Below are positions 8,980 through 17,659 of a stretch of DNA of 44,834 nucleotides, piece after piece. The stretch is from DASZMX01 sp035551475 (GTDB lineage Bacteria > Verrucomicrobiota > Verrucomicrobiia > Limisphaerales > Palsa-1400): the NCBI GenBank assembly GCA_035551475.1, contig DASZMX010000002.1, positions 1 to 44,834 on the forward strand. The letters run 5' to 3'. Positions within the stretch are counted from its first letter, which is position 1; each line of letters starts with the position of its first letter. Position numbers and translations under genes: made by a program. The notes beneath the pieces are model-generated. The model saw only the letters and a program-made list of their open reading frames with translations, had not been told where the DNA came from and did no database searches.

Positions 8980-10583
8980 TGACCCGATAAAAATGCGCCG
9001 CCGACTGCGTCGTTGAGTTCGTGAAGCGGAACAGCCCTGGCGCGACTTGCGCCGCAGTCGCAGTCTGACTCCAGTCCGTCAAATTCGTTGAACCCCAGAT
9101 CATATATGGCAAATCCGGGGACGCCCGCGAAGTCCCATTCAAAGCCATTGGTTGACAAGCCAATTCCAGAGCTGATCGGCAGTGTTCGAACTTGTTGCCC
9201 ATAATTCTGTCCCAAGTTTGGCAAGCGCGGAGGCAGCCAAACCCGCGGCAGCGCAAATTGTATGGTGGGCGAATAATAATTTGTCAGGTCTTCCGTCGTA
9301 TAATGGACTTTCGGATTCTTGGCGGGCCAATCCGAGGTCTGGGTCAAAAGAGCGATCGCGGAAAATGGGCTTTGCATTATGTTCGTCGGCACGGCGTCGC
9401 CCAGCAACAGTCGTTGAAAAAAACTTGCATTCTGTGGCGGCGGAGTCCAATCCGGAACGGTTATCAGTCCCGCGCCGATTAAAATCTGATTCTTGACGCC
9501 GTCCGAAGCGGGTGAATCAAACGCGTCGTTGGCGCCATTGGTTTGCCAAACCAAATCCAGTGAAAGAGATGGGTTGATTTCGTCTCGATTCAAAGTTTGG
9601 CTCCAATTTAGCGCGGCGCCCAAGCCAGCCACGTTGACAAAATCGAGCAGCCGATTTGTCCCGGAAGATCCATCCATCAAGCCGTACAAAACATCGTTGG
9701 TCACCGTGAGAGTCCATTGATGCTCCGGCAACCCGATTTGATTCGTGTCGTCGAAAAAGGACGGATCGACGACCGGCGTGAACTCCGCTTGATTCTCTAT
9801 CCACTCTGAAAGCGGAAAAGATATCAGGCTTGGCAATGTGATCACCAAATACGAACTCCCGTTTTGCGGACCGTGCGTGATCAGATTTTCCGTTCCCACC
9901 ACTTCAGTGATGTTCGTTCCCCAGTTGTAATTGTTGGTCAACGCGATCGATATTCGATTCGACGCCAGCACGGTTACGGGCTTCGCGTAGGCAGATGAAC
10001 CTCCTGCGAGGTCGAGGCCAAAGATATTCGACACCATAAATTCGTAAAATTGGTTGGTATGGGTCGGATGGGATAACGGCTTGATCGATGGGCGATAGAC
10101 GGACAGTATTCGCGTCATCGCCATCACCGTGGCGAAACTATAATGGTTGAATTGCGGCGCGTAACCCTTGGCGCCCACCACCCACGGCACGCCCCACACG
10201 TTATCGTCCACGCCAATGGACGGATCGGTGATGTCCTTCCATCCGGAAGCCCATAGTGTATCTGCGTCGCCAGTCACGTTTGTATAACCAATAATGAATA
10301 GATCGCCGCCGGCGCTGCCGAATCGCGGGCGGAAAATGGAGGGATAATTTGTGGCGGGCGTCGTGATGTCATAAGAGTTTGCCGCCGCTTGTAGAATATA
10401 ATGAAGCGCCGCGCTGTAGCGCACCGAAGCATTGGTGGGGCAATAGATGGGAATGTTCGTGAGGCTCAAGCCCATTTGCGCCCGCAACGCCGCCTCGGCC
10501 TGGTTGGTGAAGACGTTCAGGCTCTCATCGGCGCGAGCGCCGACGGCGAGCCAGAGCGTCAATATGAAAACCCACCGCGCCAT
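8969..10583 (-). pseudogene. Large secreted protein gene with a 3' frameshift
   Basis: The gene starts at ATG 10583 with a clear signal peptide (MARWVFILTLWLAVGARA|DES). It reads in frame through PWVVGAKGYAPQFNHYSF and similar unassigned sequence to NGFEWDFAGVPGF near 9113. There the reading must change frame: the same strand then encodes PYMIWGSTNLTDWSQT...FRFTNS...HFYRVITP and stops at 8969. That tail is the normal C-terminus of many verrucomicrobial secreted proteins, whereas the unshifted frame runs on into the antisense of the flavoprotein gene. One extra base around 9109-9115 explains it, through mutation, sequencing error or programmed shifting. Intact length would be about 537 residues. 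Function unknown. It is the last gene of a run with GH57 and DUF4912, 6 nt after the GH57 stop. Confidence 0.75.
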
Positions 10584-10589
10584 AAATTA

Positions 10590-12170
10590 CTATGGCTTCG
10601 CCCGCCAATAGCGCCAGTCGAGGTTGGGGAAAAGGTTGTCCGCGCGCTCCATTTCGGCGAGCCAGACTTCGTCAAGACTGTTTTTGGCAAGCTGGTCGTA
10701 GAGGGCGGTGAAACGGAGGAGGTGATCCTTGACGCGTTGCGAGGCGTAGCCGGGGCTGGTGCCGGTGCGGAGAATGAAGGGCCAGTCGCTGGCCTGCGCG
10801 AGGAGCAGCTCGCGCGCGGCTTGCTTGAGCGCGCGCTCCTGCAACGGCGTCGGGCTGGCTTGCGCGGCCAGCTCGGTCATGCGGCCTTGCGCGACGCGCA
10901 GGTGTGGATAAATCCATTGATTGCTCTCGTTGAGCCAGACCCGCCAGTATCCCTCCTCGCCCCAGCTGGAGGCGCCGGGCGTGGCGACTTGCTGCGTGGG
11001 GTAACGCTTGAGAAATTCATGCGGCGTCACGAGCGTGAAAGCTTTCTGGTCGTAATACGCCTTGCGCATGAACAGATTCAAAAACTCGGGCCCTTCATAC
11101 CACCAATGCCCGAAGAGCTCCGCATCGTAAGGCGCAAACACCACCGGCGGCCGATCCATGATGCCTTCCAGCTTGGCCATTTGCGCCAGGCGCGCCTGCA
11201 AGAAATGGCCGGCATGCTCGTCGGCCGCGCGCAGGGCGGCGGCGCGATCATACGCCCGCTTTTCCGGGGCGTCGCCGCTGATGGCGTGATACTTGACACC
11301 GGTGAAGCCGCGCAAATTGGGCGATGGCAAATAAGGTTTGACGTAGTCGAAATCCAGATCGAATCCGACGTCGCGATAAAAATCGCGATAACGGGCGTCG
11401 CCCGGATAACCCGTGTCCTTGCTCCAGACCTGGCGGGCGGAATCGAAATCGCGGCCGAACACGGCAAGGCCGTTGGGCGTGAAGATGGGGGCGAACACGC
11501 CGTAGCGCGCGCGTGGTTGCGAATGCAAAATGCCGTGCGTTTCGGTGACGAACCACCGGATATTGGCTTCCTGCAACGCGGGTTCGATGCCGGGCACGTA
11601 GGCGCATTCCGGCAGCCAGATGCCGCGCGGCTCGCGCCCAAAACATTCCCGGTAATGATCGCGCGCCACGAGAATCTGGGCGCGCAACGAGGACGGATCA
11701 TCCACCAGAAACGGCAGCAGCGCATGCGTCGCGGCGCAGGTGGCAATCTCCAGTTTGCCGTCGTCTTGAAACCGGCGGAAGGCGCCGACGAGATTGCGGC
11801 CGTAATCGAAGTAGGTTTCGCGAATGGTGGTAAAACGATGGTGATACATCCACGCCAATTCGCGGTAGGCCGGATCCCAATGCGTGCGATGAATTTCGTT
11901 TTCCGCCAGTTCGATCAGGCTGTTCAGGCGCCGGAGATAGCGCTCCTGCAAAAGCGGATCGAGCAGCATCGCGCATAAGGGCGGCGAGATGGACATCGTG
12001 AGCCGGAAATCCATGCCGTCGCGCTGCCAGCTCTCCATGTTCTGGATCAGCGGAATGTACGTCTCGGTGATGGCTTCAAAGAGCCAGTCTTCCTCCAGGA
12101 ATTTTTCGTGCTCAGGATGCCGGACAAACGGCAAATGAGCGTGCAGCATGAGAACGAAATGGCCTTGCAT
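10590..12170 (-). CDS. GH57 1,4-alpha-glucan branching enzyme
   Basis: A 526-residue cytoplasmic enzyme that introduces alpha-1,6 branches into alpha-glucan or glycogen. The GH57 conserved regions are visible: HAHLPFVRHPE near the N-terminus, the catalytic nucleophile Glu188 in IWLPECAY, and the acid/base Asp349 in APYDAELFGHWW. The length matches GH57 branching enzymes (about 520-560). The C-terminal helical domain ends in FPNLDWRYWR. It is 5 nt downstream of a small membrane protein gene and shortly after the DUF4912 gene, an arrangement seen in other genomes. No SD motif decides the start; ATG 12170 fits the family N-terminus (MQGHFVLMLHAHLPF). Confidence 0.93.
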   Translation of the reverse strand: MQGHFVLMLHAHLPFVRHPEHEKFLEEDWLFEAITETYIPLIQNMESWQRDGMDFRLTMSISPPLCAMLLDPLLQERYLRRLNSLIELAENEIHRTHWDPAYRELAWMYHHRFTTIRETYFDYGRNLVGAFRRFQDDGKLEIATCAATHALLPFLVDDPSSLRAQILVARDHYRECFGREPRGIWLPECAYVPGIEPALQEANIRWFVTETHGILHSQPRARYGVFAPIFTPNGLAVFGRDFDSARQVWSKDTGYPGDARYRDFYRDVGFDLDFDYVKPYLPSPNLRGFTGVKYHAISGDAPEKRAYDRAAALRAADEHAGHFLQARLAQMAKLEGIMDRPPVVFAPYDAELFGHWWYEGPEFLNLFMRKAYYDQKAFTLVTPHEFLKRYPTQQVATPGASSWGEEGYWRVWLNESNQWIYPHLRVAQGRMTELAAQASPTPLQERALKQAARELLLAQASDWPFILRTGTSPGYASQRVKDHLLRFTALYDQLAKNSLDEVWLAEMERADNLFPNLDWRYWRAKP

Positions 12171-12175
12171 GAATG

Positions 12176-12403
12176 TCAGTCCAAATCCCGCGTGAAATGC
12201 TCCGCAATGCTGGAACTTTTCCAGATCAAAATCAAACCGCCGAGAAAAGGCACCGCTTGCAGCGCCAAGGCGGCCGCGCTGCCGCCGCCCTGATGCGTGG
12301 CCCGCGAGGCCACATCACCGGCGTATTCGCACACGCTGAAAATAATCAGCCCCACGGCCACGAGCCGGATGACGGATGCCAGCGCTTTGGTGTAAGGACT
12401 CAA
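12176..12403 (-). CDS. Small two-helix membrane protein
   Basis: A 75-residue protein with two hydrophobic segments (about residues 10-28, VIRLVAVGLIIFSVCEYAG, and 45-61, ALALQAVPFLGGLILIW) and a charged C-terminus. The start is TTG 12403, 6 nt after the DUF4912 stop; the stop is 5 nt before the branching enzyme start. The tight spacing on both sides argues that it is real and co-expressed. Family and function are not recognised. Confidence 0.65.
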   Translation of the reverse strand: MSPYTKALASVIRLVAVGLIIFSVCEYAGDVASRATHQGGGSAAALALQAVPFLGGLILIWKSSSIAEHFTRDLD

Positions 12404-12409
12404 GCGGCG

Positions 12410-13798
12410 CTAAGCTACCGCAGCCACCACGGGCGGGCGAAGATTTTTGTCCTGCGGATGCGCGCCCACGTCCCCCTCGTATTTGGTGCCGCGATGAAAC
12501 CGCAAATCGGCGCGGCGCGTTTCCTCGCCATCGGCGGAATGCGCGGCGGCGGGCAGGTTGTAGTCGCCATCAGGCAAGGCAAAACGAAAACTGAAACTGC
12601 CATCCGGCCGCAGTTTGATTTTGCGATCGCCAATGGTCACGGTGGCGTCCGGTTCGGTGGCGCCGTAAATGATCAACTCCGCGTTGACATTGAACCAGAA
12701 CCCGCGCCGGCGCTGTCCGCCGCCAAACGGGCTGGTCACACTGCCCATTTGACTCGAAACTCCGGCCGCCCACGAGGAAGGCAGGCCGAATTGCGCGGCG
12801 CCCATCGAGGAAAGCTCCTGCTGCAAACGCCGCCGAATCAATTCCGTGATTTCCAGCGAACCAATCCAGATGCGGTGCGATTGATCGAGCGAAATAACTT
12901 CCGCCAGCGCCTTTTCCTGCGCGGGCGTCCACGTCCCAGCCAACTGCGGCCCGGCCGGCAACTGCGGATGCCCCGCCGCGCGGAGTTGCTCCACCGCCTC
13001 CACCAGCGGCGTGTGCTCGCGAATCGCCGCTTTCACATTGGACAGCAATTGCACAAACGGCACCTCGTACGGAATGGTGGCAAAGCGCACGCCGGTCTCG
13101 TCGGAAAGCGAATCGGGCGGCGTCAGCGTCGCGGAGGAATGGACCACCGACACCCATTGGCGCGCGCGATCGCGGTAGCCCAACTCCGCCACGTAACGCT
13201 CGGCGCCGCGGGGCACGGGCACAAACCAGTTCCGCGACTCCGGATGCACTTGGATTTCGTCGAGCGGCTTCCCCGAAAAATCGTGGGCGAAAACGCGCAG
13301 CGCCAGGTGGCCGTCGGCGGAAAGCGCATTGAGCTCGCGCACCTGCTCCAGCCGAAAATCCCAATGCGCGAAAAGCCAGCGCGGATCGCGCGCCGTCAAG
13401 AATAATTGTTTTGTGCCGTAGGATTCGGGCAGCTCCGCGGCGGGCGCCGGCGCGGCGACGGGCGGCGTCGGGCCGGTGGCAAATCGTTTCCCCGGGCCGC
13501 TGACCGGCGCGGCGGGCGTGGCGTCGCCTTCTGACAGGATCGCCGGCGCCTTCAATTTGGCGGCGCGCGGAGCGGGCGCCGGAGCCTTCGCGGCGACAGC
13601 GGGGGCGGACGGTTTTTTCGCAGGCGCCGGCTTGGCGGCGGGGGCGGGGGTTTTTTCGGGAGCCGGCTTGGTCTTGGCGGAGATGATGGATTTGACGACT
13701 TTGGAAATTTTATCCTTCGCGCGGGCCGCGGCCGAGCCCTTGGGTTTGGCGGTTTTACCGTTGGGTTTGGGCGGTTTTCCTGGATCGTTGGATTTCAT
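12410..13798 (-). CDS. DUF4912 domain-containing protein with histone-like N-terminal tail
   Basis: A 462-residue protein. Residues 1 to about 125 form a low-complexity Lys/Ala/Pro-rich tail resembling histone H1 or a flexible linker (repeated KPAPAKK, APAPAPRAA). The DUF4912 domain begins at about 126 with LPESYGTKQLFLTARDPRWLFAHWDF and continues into a segment rich in beta structure. A second part (about 340-462) carries an immunoglobulin-like stretch (ELIIYGATEPDATVTIGDRK). DUF4912 proteins often sit beside GH57 enzymes, as here, suggesting a role in alpha-glucan metabolism, but the biochemical function is not known. It heads the 13798-8969 transcription unit. Confidence 0.85.
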   Translation of the reverse strand: MKSNDPGKPPKPNGKTAKPKGSAAARAKDKISKVVKSIISAKTKPAPEKTPAPAAKPAPAKKPSAPAVAAKAPAPAPRAAKLKAPAILSEGDATPAAPVSGPGKRFATGPTPPVAAPAPAAELPESYGTKQLFLTARDPRWLFAHWDFRLEQVRELNALSADGHLALRVFAHDFSGKPLDEIQVHPESRNWFVPVPRGAERYVAELGYRDRARQWVSVVHSSATLTPPDSLSDETGVRFATIPYEVPFVQLLSNVKAAIREHTPLVEAVEQLRAAGHPQLPAGPQLAGTWTPAQEKALAEVISLDQSHRIWIGSLEITELIRRRLQQELSSMGAAQFGLPSSWAAGVSSQMGSVTSPFGGGQRRRGFWFNVNAELIIYGATEPDATVTIGDRKIKLRPDGSFSFRFALPDGDYNLPAAAHSADGEETRRADLRFHRGTKYEGDVGAHPQDKNLRPPVVAAVA

Positions 13799-13884
13799 AA
13801 ATGGTGATACGCAAGGGAACGCTGCGTTAACTCTTCCAGAAGCTTACTATGGCGCGATGATCCGTTCGGCGCAAATAGAAAAGC

Positions 13885-14937
13885 TCACTTCGTGGAAAAC
13901 CGGCAAATGATCGTGCTGCGGAATACCTGGCCGGGCTTGAGCACGACGCTGGGAAAGGACGGTTTATTGGGAGAATCAGGATAATGCTGCGCTTCCAGGC
14001 AAAACCCGTGGCGCGGCAAATACGTCCAGCCGCCTTTGCCCGTGATCGAGCCGTCGAGATGGTTGCCCGTGTAGAATTGGACGCCGGGCTCTGTGGTGAG
14101 AATTTCCAAAACGCGCCCCGAGGTTGGCTCATAGGCGCGCGCGATCAGCGCCAGGCCGGGGCCGTGGTTGAGCGCATAGTTGTGATCGTAACCATGCCCA
14201 AGTTTGAGCTGCGCATCCGCCTGTTCGATGCGCGCGCCGATGGTCGTGGGCTGCCGGAAATCAAACGGCGTCCCCGCCACGGGCCGCAGTTCGCCGGTCG
14301 GGATGAGATTTTCGTCCACCGCCGTGAACGCGTCTGCGTCAATAAATATTTCGTGGCCCAGGACGTTGCCGCGCCCGGCCAGGTTGAAATAGGTGTGCTG
14401 GGTGAGATTGAGCACGGTGTCTTTGTCCGTGGTGGCCGTGTAGTCGAGGCGCAGGCCGTTGTCCTCGGTCAACGAGTAAACCGCCTTGACGCTCAAATTG
14501 CCGGGAAAGCCTTCCTCGCCGTCCTGGCTGACATAAGCCAGTTCCAGCGCCGGGCCGGACGCGACGGCGCTGGCCTGCCAAACCACCTTGTCGAAGCCGC
14601 GCAAGCCTCCGTGCAGGCAATTCGGGCCGTTGTTGATCGGCAATTGATGCGTTACGCCGTTAAGCGTGAATTTGCCTTTGGCAATGCGGTTCCCATACCG
14701 GCCCACCAAGGCGCCAAAGTACGGGCTGTTCTTGATATAGCCTTCCAAGTGATCGTAGCCGAGCACCACGTCGCCGGGTTGGCCGCGCCGGTCCGGCGCG
14801 AGCAACGACGTGACAATGCCGCCGTAATTGGTGATGCGCGCTTCCAGAGCCCCGCGGCGCAAGGTGTAAAGGTCCACCGGCGCTCCCTCTTTGGTCACGC
14901 CGAACGGCGCCTTGGAAATGGCTTGATCGTGAGTCAT
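13885..14937 (-). CDS. galM: Aldose 1-epimerase (mutarotase)
   Basis: A 350-residue enzyme that interconverts alpha and beta anomers of hexoses. The GalM motifs are present: the substrate/proton-transfer histidines in NNGPNCLHGG and TQHTYFNLAG, and the catalytic glutamate in TEPGVQFYTGNHLDG. The length is normal. The start is ATG 14937 (MTHDQAI); upstream in-frame starts would cross the divergent phoB leader. It has no obvious sugar-utilisation partner beside it; it sits 86 bp downstream of the DUF4912 gene start on the same strand and may be transcribed separately. Confidence 0.92.
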   Translation of the reverse strand: MTHDQAISKAPFGVTKEGAPVDLYTLRRGALEARITNYGGIVTSLLAPDRRGQPGDVVLGYDHLEGYIKNSPYFGALVGRYGNRIAKGKFTLNGVTHQLPINNGPNCLHGGLRGFDKVVWQASAVASGPALELAYVSQDGEEGFPGNLSVKAVYSLTEDNGLRLDYTATTDKDTVLNLTQHTYFNLAGRGNVLGHEIFIDADAFTAVDENLIPTGELRPVAGTPFDFRQPTTIGARIEQADAQLKLGHGYDHNYALNHGPGLALIARAYEPTSGRVLEILTTEPGVQFYTGNHLDGSITGKGGWTYLPRHGFCLEAQHYPDSPNKPSFPSVVLKPGQVFRSTIICRFSTK

Positions 14938-15012
14938 GTGTTTCTTGTAAGACGTCCGGCGGCGGGACGCCACATTTTTCGCGGCGCCGCCTGGGGAAAG
15001 TCTGTTGCGGAA

Positions 15013-15030
15013 CTGTAACACACTTGTCAC
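15013..15030 (+). promoter_or_regulatory. Pho-box-like direct repeat upstream of the PhoB-type gene
   Basis: CTGTAAC-ACAC-TTGTCAC shows two 7-bp half-sites separated by 4 bp, the spacing of a PhoB box, 46 bp upstream of the GTG start of the PhoB-type regulator. A further TTGTAAC lies at 15067-15073. It could serve autoregulation or the divergent galM. This is based on similarity to the enterobacterial consensus only. Confidence 0.35.
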
Positions 15031-15076
15031 GGCGGCGCCGTTGTCCGTCACCGGGCCTTGGCCCCATTGTAACAGC

Positions 15077-15760
15077 GTGAAAACCAAAATTCTGGTGGTG
15101 GACGATGAGCCAGATGTGCTGGATCTGGTCACGTATAATTTGCACCAGGCGGGTTTCCAAACGGAAACGGCGGCCGACGGCGCCGAGGCGCTGCGCAAAG
15201 CCCGCTCCGCCGAGCCGGATTTGATTTTGCTGGATTTGATGCTGCCCGAAATGGACGGCCTGGAAGTGTGCAAGCTCCTCCGCCGCGACGCCAAAACCAG
15301 CGCCATCCCCATCATCATGCTGACCGCGCGGGCCAATGAGATTGACCGCATTGTGGGCCTGGAGTTGGGCGCGACGGATTATGTCCCCAAACCCTTCAGC
15401 CCGCGCGAATTGATTTTAAGAGTCAAGAAGAGGCTGGAGGAGCAAAAAGCGGTGGAAGAGCCGCCCCTGGCCTATTCATCCGGCCCGTTGCAAGTGGATG
15501 TCTCCCGGCATCTCGTCACCGTCAAGGGCAAGCGCATTGAGTTGACCGCGACCGAGTTCAAACTGCTGACGCTCCTGATCCAGCGCATGGGCCACGTGCA
15601 ATCACGCGAGCAGCTCTTGCGCGACGTCTGGGAATACGAAACTCATATTGACACCCGCACGGTGGACACCCACATGCGGCGCTTGCGCGAAAAACTCGGC
15701 GTCGCCGCCAAATTTCTGGATACGGTGCGCGGCGTCGGCTATCGCTTCATGCCCGAATAG
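15077..15760 (+). CDS. phoB: PhoB/OmpR-family response regulator
   Basis: A 227-residue response regulator. The receiver domain (1-120) has the acidic pair Asp9/Asp10, phospho-acceptor Asp53 (LLDLMLPEMDG) and the conserved Lys in YVPKPF. The winged-helix DNA-binding domain follows (about 130-227; TATEFKLLTLLI, HIDTRTVDTHMRRLREKLG, VRGVGYRF). Sequence and length closely fit PhoB, the phosphate-limitation regulator. The start is GTG 15077; extension upstream adds no domain. No PhoR kinase follows: the next gene is convergent with only 12 bp between stops, so its kinase is encoded elsewhere. A Pho-box-like repeat lies just upstream. Confidence 0.88.
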   Translation: MKTKILVVDDEPDVLDLVTYNLHQAGFQTETAADGAEALRKARSAEPDLILLDLMLPEMDGLEVCKLLRRDAKTSAIPIIMLTARANEIDRIVGLELGATDYVPKPFSPRELILRVKKRLEEQKAVEEPPLAYSSGPLQVDVSRHLVTVKGKRIELTATEFKLLTLLIQRMGHVQSREQLLRDVWEYETHIDTRTVDTHMRRLREKLGVAAKFLDTVRGVGYRFMPE

Positions 15761-15772
15761 ACGGGCCCGGGT

Positions 15773-16453
15773 TTATGGCGTCAGCGATTCCGAGGCGGGC
15801 TGCACGTCAAAACGAATTTCGAATTTTGAGGGAAAATTTGTCGGCGGCACGCGGCCGATGGATTTGGTGGAGGCAATGGCTTGCAGGACGGATTCATCCC
15901 AGCGTTTGTTGCCGGATTTCTTCTTGAGCGAGTAACTTTTCAGATAGCCGTCCCGGTCGATCTGCACTTCCACCTCGTCGGCAAAATCCTTGTCGGTCAA
16001 GTCATCCGGGCGGTTCCAATTTTCGCGCAGCGTGTATTCGACAAAATTTTTGTAATACGCAATGCCGGCATTGGCGCTGGTGATGACTTCCTTGGCCCCG
16101 TCGGCAAACGAAAAATCCGCCGGGATCACCGCTGCGGGAGCGACGGCGGGCGCGGACGGCCCGGAAGGTCCCGGCGGCGGCGCCGCCACTTGCGGAGCCG
16201 GCTCGGATTTGGCCACGGCCTGCGGCGGCGGCTCTTCCACTTTCGGCTCGGCTTTGGGCGGTTCGATGCGCGGCTCGGGTTTCGGCGGCTCGGGCGGCTT
16301 TTCCTTGGGCACCAGGACGGCGGTGATTTCCTGGAGTTTGTGGCCCAGAATTCCCTCGTGCGCGGCGAACAGAAAAAACACGGCAATGATCGCCGCATGG
16401 AACACCGCGGAGATGACGAGATTGATCTTAGGCGAGATCTTCCGGCGAGGCAT
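15773..16453 (-). CDS. TonB/TolA-like energy-transducing periplasmic protein
   Basis: A 226-residue protein with an N-terminal membrane anchor (about 11-30, LVISAVFHAAIIAVFFLFAA). A long Pro/Glu/Lys-rich periplasmic linker (about 48-108, repeated PPEPPKPEP-type units) leads to a C-terminal domain (about 125-220) with ENWNRP, VEVQIDRDG and SGNKRWDESVLQAI. The end could be classed as TonB or TolA. It would transmit force from the ExbB/ExbD motor to the outer membrane. It is 3 nt after exbD and is the last gene of the two-partner-secretion run. No Pal, TolB or TonB-dependent receptor is nearby. Confidence 0.82.
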   Translation of the reverse strand: MPRRKISPKINLVISAVFHAAIIAVFFLFAAHEGILGHKLQEITAVLVPKEKPPEPPKPEPRIEPPKAEPKVEEPPPQAVAKSEPAPQVAAPPPGPSGPSAPAVAPAAVIPADFSFADGAKEVITSANAGIAYYKNFVEYTLRENWNRPDDLTDKDFADEVEVQIDRDGYLKSYSLKKKSGNKRWDESVLQAIASTKSIGRVPPTNFPSKFEIRFDVQPASESLTP

Positions 16454-16456
16454 GCG

Positions 16457-16870
16457 CTAGCCTTTTTTCGTCGTTGGCTCGGTGGCCAGGCCGACTTTCG
16501 TCACGTTGGCCTGCTGCAAGACATCCAGCACGTTGATGATTTTCTGATAATCAATGGCGGCATCGCCGCGCACCACCACGCTCAAATCCGGATCCACCTC
16601 GCGCATTTGCACCATCAATTGTTGCAGCGCCACCAGGTCCACCTGCTTCATGTTGAAGTAAATGCCGTCCGCGCGCACCGTGATGTAATTGGGCTTTTTC
16701 GGCGCGTCCTTCGGGCGCGGCGCGGCGCTCGGCAGGTTCAGCTCCAGGTCGTTCACCATGGGCGTCGTCGTGATGATAAAAATCACGAGCAGCACAAACG
16801 CCAGATCCAGCAACGGCGTGATGTTCAATTCGCTCAGCGAATGATGCGAGTTCTTGGAATACTTTTTCAT
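16457..16870 (-). CDS. exbD: ExbD/TolR-family biopolymer transport protein
   Basis: A 137-residue inner-membrane protein with one N-terminal helix carrying the essential aspartate (Asp22 in NITPLLDLAFVLLVIF) that takes part in proton flow, followed by a periplasmic domain (about 45-137, VVVRGDAAIDYQKIINVLDV). With ExbB it forms the proton-driven motor that energises TonB or TolA. It is separated by 3 nt from both exbB and the TonB-like gene. Confidence 0.92.
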   Translation of the reverse strand: MKKYSKNSHHSLSELNITPLLDLAFVLLVIFIITTTPMVNDLELNLPSAAPRPKDAPKKPNYITVRADGIYFNMKQVDLVALQQLMVQMREVDPDLSVVVRGDAAIDYQKIINVLDVLQQANVTKVGLATEPTTKKG

Positions 16871-16873
16871 GGC

Positions 16874-17650
16874 CTAGGCGGGAATGGCCTGGCGTTCCAT
16901 GGAGCGCAGGGCGTCGGCGATTTCCTCGGCCAACGGGCGGGCATCGACATAGCGATGCTCGATTTGCGTGCCGTATTCGCTGGCGAAATTGTCCAGTTCC
17001 TGCGTGATGGCGCGGATGCTGGTGACCATGAAGTTATAGGCGAACATGGCGGGAATGGCGACCATCAGCCCCGTCACCGTGGCAATCAGCGCGCCCGCCA
17101 CACCCGGCGCCATCGCTGTCAAGCTGGCGGATTTCGCCGTGGCAATGCCCGAAAACGTTTCCATGACCCCCCACACCGTGCCGAGCAAACCAATGAACGG
17201 CCCGCCCGCCACCGCCGTGGATAGCACAATCATGCCCTTCTCCAGCGAAAGCGCTTCCGCTCCCACCGCACGCTCCAGCGTGACCCGCACCGAATCATAA
17301 GAAGACGCGCTGATTTTGGTGTGGCCTTTCACATTCACGGGGTTGTTCTGGAGATGATAAACCAACTCCTCCGCCGCGGCGTGATACACTTCAAAGGCGG
17401 GCGCGCCGTCGAAATATTCCTTCTTGCGATGCAGCTCCAGCGGGTCGCGCAAAGCGCGGAACGCGGCAAAAAATTTCCGGGCCATCGTGCGCGCGCGATA
17501 GAGTTGGAGGCTCTTGGTGATCATCACCGTCCAACTGACGATCGACACCACGACCAGCGTGCCGATCGTGATTTTTCCCTCGATGGTGGCTTTCTCGAAG
17601 GCGAATTGCAGGGCGCTGCCCAGCAAAGGTGTGACGTGAAGGTGTGTCAT
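16874..17650 (-). CDS. exbB: ExbB/TolQ/MotA-family proton channel protein
   Basis: A 258-residue inner-membrane protein with three membrane helices (about 28-46, 143-166 and 180-205) and the family core GGPFIGLLGTVWGVMETF plus ALIATVTGLMVAIPAMFAYN. It is the stator subunit paired with ExbD. The start is ATG 17650, preceded by AGGAA, only 9 nt after the stop of the TPS exoprotein gene, so it is almost certainly co-transcribed with it. That linkage is unusual. Confidence 0.92.
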   Translation of the reverse strand: MTHLHVTPLLGSALQFAFEKATIEGKITIGTLVVVSIVSWTVMITKSLQLYRARTMARKFFAAFRALRDPLELHRKKEYFDGAPAFEVYHAAAEELVYHLQNNPVNVKGHTKISASSYDSVRVTLERAVGAEALSLEKGMIVLSTAVAGGPFIGLLGTVWGVMETFSGIATAKSASLTAMAPGVAGALIATVTGLMVAIPAMFAYNFMVTSIRAITQELDNFASEYGTQIEHRYVDARPLAEEIADALRSMERQAIPA

Positions 17651-17659
17651 ATGTATTCC

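Noticed and set aside
10401..13405. Long plus-strand open frames opposite the GH57 and DUF4912 genes
   Set aside because: They are antisense shadows of well-supported genes in GC-rich DNA, with compositionally odd products and no motif.
15761..15772. GGGCCCGGG between phoB and the TonB-like gene as terminator
   Set aside because: Too short a stem, no U-tract and only 12 bp between the stops.
15773..17650. Complete Tol-Pal system
   Set aside because: No TolB, Pal or YbgF follows; only the motor and a TonB/TolA-like protein are present.
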